Assembly (NCBI GenBank): GCA_024401865.1
Contig: JAKSKI010000012.1
Span: forward strand, 1-35,393
Direction of reading: 5' to 3'
DNA length: 35,393 nt
Origin: Bacteroidales bacterium
Lineage (GTDB): Bacteria; Bacteroidota; Bacteroidia; Bacteroidales; UBA932
Positions 33,327 through 35,393 of the stretch are shown here, in pieces; the stretch's first letter is position 1; each line of letters starts with the position of its first letter. The notes below the pieces were generated by a model. It was not told the DNA's origin, ran no database searches, and saw nothing but the letters and a program-made list of their open reading frames with translations. Position numbers and translations under genes: made by a program.

Positions 33327-35147
33327 ATGATCAAATATCCCAAAATCGGTATCCGCCCGACCATAGATGGCCGTCAGGGCGGTGTCAGAGAGGCTCTTGA
33401 AGAGAAGACAATGGCTCTTGCCAATGCTGTCAAGGTGCTTATCGAGAGCAATCTCAAGAACGGTGACGGTTCTCCCGTCGAGTGCGTTATTGCTGACAGC
33501 ACTATCGGTCGTGTGGCCGAGTCTGCTGCTTGTCAGGATAAGTTCGAGCGTGAAGGCGTAGGTGCGACCATTTCCGTTACATCCTGCTGGTGCTACGGCT
33601 CGGAGACTATGGATATGAACCCTCATTGGCCGAAGGCTGTCTGGGGGTTCAACGGCACTGAGCGTCCAGGTGCAGTGTATCTGGCTGCAGTGCTTGCCGC
33701 TCACGCGCAGAAGGGACTGCCCGCATTCGGTATTTACGGACACGATGTCCAGGATCTGGATGACAATACCATTCCCGCAGATGTGGCCGAGAAGATTCTC
33801 CGTTGGGCCCGCGCGGCAATGGCAGTTGCCACCATGCGCGGCAAGAGCTACCTCAGCCTTGGCAATACCTGTATGGGTATAGCAGGATCCATTGTGGATG
33901 CAGACTTCCTCCAGAACTATCTCGGTATGCGTACCGAATATGTCTCTCTGGTCGAGATACTCCGTCGCGTCGATTTCGATATCTTCGATCCCGATGAGTT
34001 CAAGAAGGCTATGGAATGGGTCGACAAGTATTGCAAACCTCAGGAAGGCCACGATTACAATGAGGACCGCGCCTTGTTCCCCGGCACCCCTATGACCACC
34101 TTCAACGGCAAGGGCAAGGGCAAGAACCGCGAGGAGAAGGATGCTGACTGGGAGTTTACAGTCAAGAACATGATGATTATCCGTGACCTTATGGAAGGCA
34201 ATCCCAAACTGCTAGAGATGGGTTACAAGGAGGAGGCTCTCGGCCACAATGCCATCGCGGCAGGTGTTCAGGGACAGCGTCAGTGGACCGACTACAAGCC
34301 CAACTTCGATTTCCCCGAGTCTCTGATGTGCTCTTCATTCGACTGGAACGGAATCCGTGAGGCCAAGGTGCTTGCCACCGAGAATGACTTCTGCAATGGT
34401 ATGTCGATGCTGTTCGGACACCTTCTTACCGGCCGCGGAGTGATGTTCAGCGACGTCCGCACATATTGGAGCCCTGAGGCTGTCAAACGTGTAACGGGCA
34501 AGGCTCCCGAAGGACTTGCTGCAGGCGGATTCATCCATCTCATCAATTCAGGTGCAACCACTCTCGACGCCACTGGCGCTATGAGTGACGCTGAAGGCAA
34601 TCCCACCATCAAGGAGCCTTGGAATATGACACAGAAGGATGTGGAGGCCTGTCTCAAGGCAACCAACTGGATGCCCGCAGACCGTGATTACTTCCGTGGC
34701 GGCGGTTATTCCGCTCATTTCGTAACACGCGGAGGCATCCCTATGACTATGATGCGTCTGAATATGGTGAAGGGACTCGGTCCCGTTCTTCAGATTGCTG
34801 AAGGCTGGAGCGCTGAACTTCCCAAGGCTCAGCACGATATCCTCGACAAGCGTACGGATCCAACCTGGCCTACCACCTGGTTCGTTCCCCGTACTGATGC
34901 TTCCAAGGATGCGTTCAAGGATGTGTACAGTGTTATGAACAACTGGGGTGCAAACCACGGTGCCATCGCTTACGGCCACATCGGTGCTGACCTTATCACT
35001 CTGGCATCAATGCTCCGTATCCCCGTATGTATGCATAATGTGCCCGAGGACAAGGTGTTCCGTCCCGCTGCGTGGAATGCGTTCGGAATGGACAAGGAGG
35101 GAGCGGATTTCCGCGCCTGTGCCAATTTCGGACCTCTTTACAAGTAG
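33327..35147 (+). CDS. fucI: L-fucose isomerase
   Basis: FucI interconverts L-fucose and L-fuculose (also D-arabinose and D-ribulose), the first step of fucose use; Mn2+ is the cofactor. The 606-residue length is normal for the cytosolic family. By comparison with the E. coli enzyme the metal ligands and catalytic residues are Glu352 (in ATEND), Asp376 (in FSDVRTYW) and His544 (in GANHG), with the spacing between the first two conserved. The codon use is even and strongly biased to abundant codons, as expected of a highly expressed gene. No fuculokinase, aldolase or permease gene is visible downstream, so the rest of the pathway must be elsewhere or beyond the window. A long hairpin follows the stop. 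Confidence 0.97.
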   Translation: MIKYPKIGIRPTIDGRQGGVREALEEKTMALANAVKVLIESNLKNGDGSPVECVIADSTIGRVAESAACQDKFEREGVGATISVTSCWCYGSETMDMNPHWPKAVWGFNGTERPGAVYLAAVLAAHAQKGLPAFGIYGHDVQDLDDNTIPADVAEKILRWARAAMAVATMRGKSYLSLGNTCMGIAGSIVDADFLQNYLGMRTEYVSLVEILRRVDFDIFDPDEFKKAMEWVDKYCKPQEGHDYNEDRALFPGTPMTTFNGKGKGKNREEKDADWEFTVKNMMIIRDLMEGNPKLLEMGYKEEALGHNAIAAGVQGQRQWTDYKPNFDFPESLMCSSFDWNGIREAKVLATENDFCNGMSMLFGHLLTGRGVMFSDVRTYWSPEAVKRVTGKAPEGLAAGGFIHLINSGATTLDATGAMSDAEGNPTIKEPWNMTQKDVEACLKATNWMPADRDYFRGGGYSAHFVTRGGIPMTMMRLNMVKGLGPVLQIAEGWSAELPKAQHDILDKRTDPTWPTTWFVPRTDASKDAFKDVYSVMNNWGANHGAIAYGHIGADLITLASMLRIPVCMHNVPEDKVFRPAAWNAFGMDKEGADFRACANFGPLYK

Positions 35148-35156
35148 GTGTTTTTA

Positions 35157-35226
35157 AAACAAGAGTGGCAGGCTGATCACCGCAACGCGCCATAAAGTGC
35201 CGTTCGGATCACCTGCCCTCTTGTTT
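35157..35226 (+). terminator. Long imperfect hairpin after fucI, probable terminator
   Basis: AAACAAGAG, GGCAGG and TGATC (35157-35178) pair with GATCA, CCTGCC and CTCTTGTTT (35207-35226), giving 20 pairs with two single-base bulges (T35166, C35173). The loop is about 28 bases, large for a simple terminator. A short T-rich stretch follows. It may terminate fucI or be the base of a larger RNA fold. The remaining bases to the window edge show no gene I can support. Confidence 0.6.
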
Positions 35227-35393
35227 ATATACAGAATTCCCATCATCTCCCTTCCGGTTGGCTGTGTTGTGACGCCAGCCGTTACCGGTGTGCTTGCATT
35301 ACAGACGGATGACTTACGCCGGGAACTGACAAAATATTGTTTGGTTACGGTCCTGTCTGTTGTATTCATCAGCCCGGACGGGTGGAACGGGAT

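Noticed and set aside
35154..35369. A 71-codon - strand open frame after fucI, and a + strand frame open from 35221 to the edge
   Set aside because: Neither has family resemblance, the - strand one runs through the hairpin at 35157-35226, and the + one lacks a good start codon before the window ends.
1..35393. Search for CRISPR arrays, transposases, phage genes, toxin-antitoxin pairs or defence genes
   Set aside because: No repeated spacer pattern, inverted-repeat-flanked gene or relevant family was seen; recQ here sits in a metabolic operon and not in a defence context.

Overview
The window reads as the chromosome of a Bacteroidota bacterium, most likely order Bacteroidales. The grounds are several promoters with the Bacteroidota -7 element TAnnTTTG (some with a TTTG-like -33 element), almost no Shine-Dalgarno sequences, many exported glycosidases and lipoproteins, an ATP-type PEP carboxykinase, a LemA/DUF2207 pair and short RecQ and TamB forms typical of the phylum. 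Base composition is fairly GC-rich for the phylum. Family or genus cannot be fixed from this sequence. Coding density is very high and no gene-free stretch exceeds 300 bases.

Left part (1-9071, mostly + strand): the 3' end of a probable glycosidase, a small secreted protein of unknown function, then the convergent pckA, separated by a bidirectional terminator. Divergent from pckA is a tight + strand operon: a lipoprotein with a CBM9-like domain and a DUF4838-type barrel, recQ, folB and a GH116 glucosidase-like enzyme. recQ/folB and folB/GH116 each share a 4-base ATGA overlap.

Middle (9059-20218, - strand): a run of six genes read leftwards, tamB, mtaB, a metallo-beta-lactamase-fold phosphodiesterase, an RsmI-like methyltransferase, an Asp-box propeller protein and a GH78 alpha-L-rhamnosidase. 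Gaps are 9 bases or less, or the genes overlap. Both the + and the - run therefore have housekeeping genes upstream and glycan-degrading genes downstream, and the two runs collide with a 13-base overlap of GH116 and GH78.

Right part: tsaD starts divergently from tamB and is followed by a COG2509-type FAD protein. On the opposite strand lie the SRP RNA gene ffs, a BaiN/HI0933-type flavoprotein, lemA, a DUF2207 membrane protein and mnmA. Divergent from ffs is a + operon of a GH36 alpha-galactosidase, a Tat-exported purple-acid-phosphatase-like enzyme, a ROK kinase and gmhA. tRNA-Thr(CGT), a GC-rich structured intergenic element and fucI (L-fucose isomerase) complete the window.

Taken together, the window combines tRNA modification (mtaB, tsaD, mnmA), envelope biogenesis (tamB, gmhA, lemA/DUF2207), central carbon metabolism (pckA, fucI, ROK kinase) and host- or plant-glycan degradation (GH116, GH78, GH36, propeller, DUF4838 lipoprotein). 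I see no transposase, phage gene, CRISPR array, toxin-antitoxin or recognised defence system. The less ordinary items are the structured element at 33151-33249, the housekeeping/glycosidase operons, the propeller that lacks the usual sialidase arginine motif, and the SRP RNA gene lying directly upstream of a flavoprotein gene.
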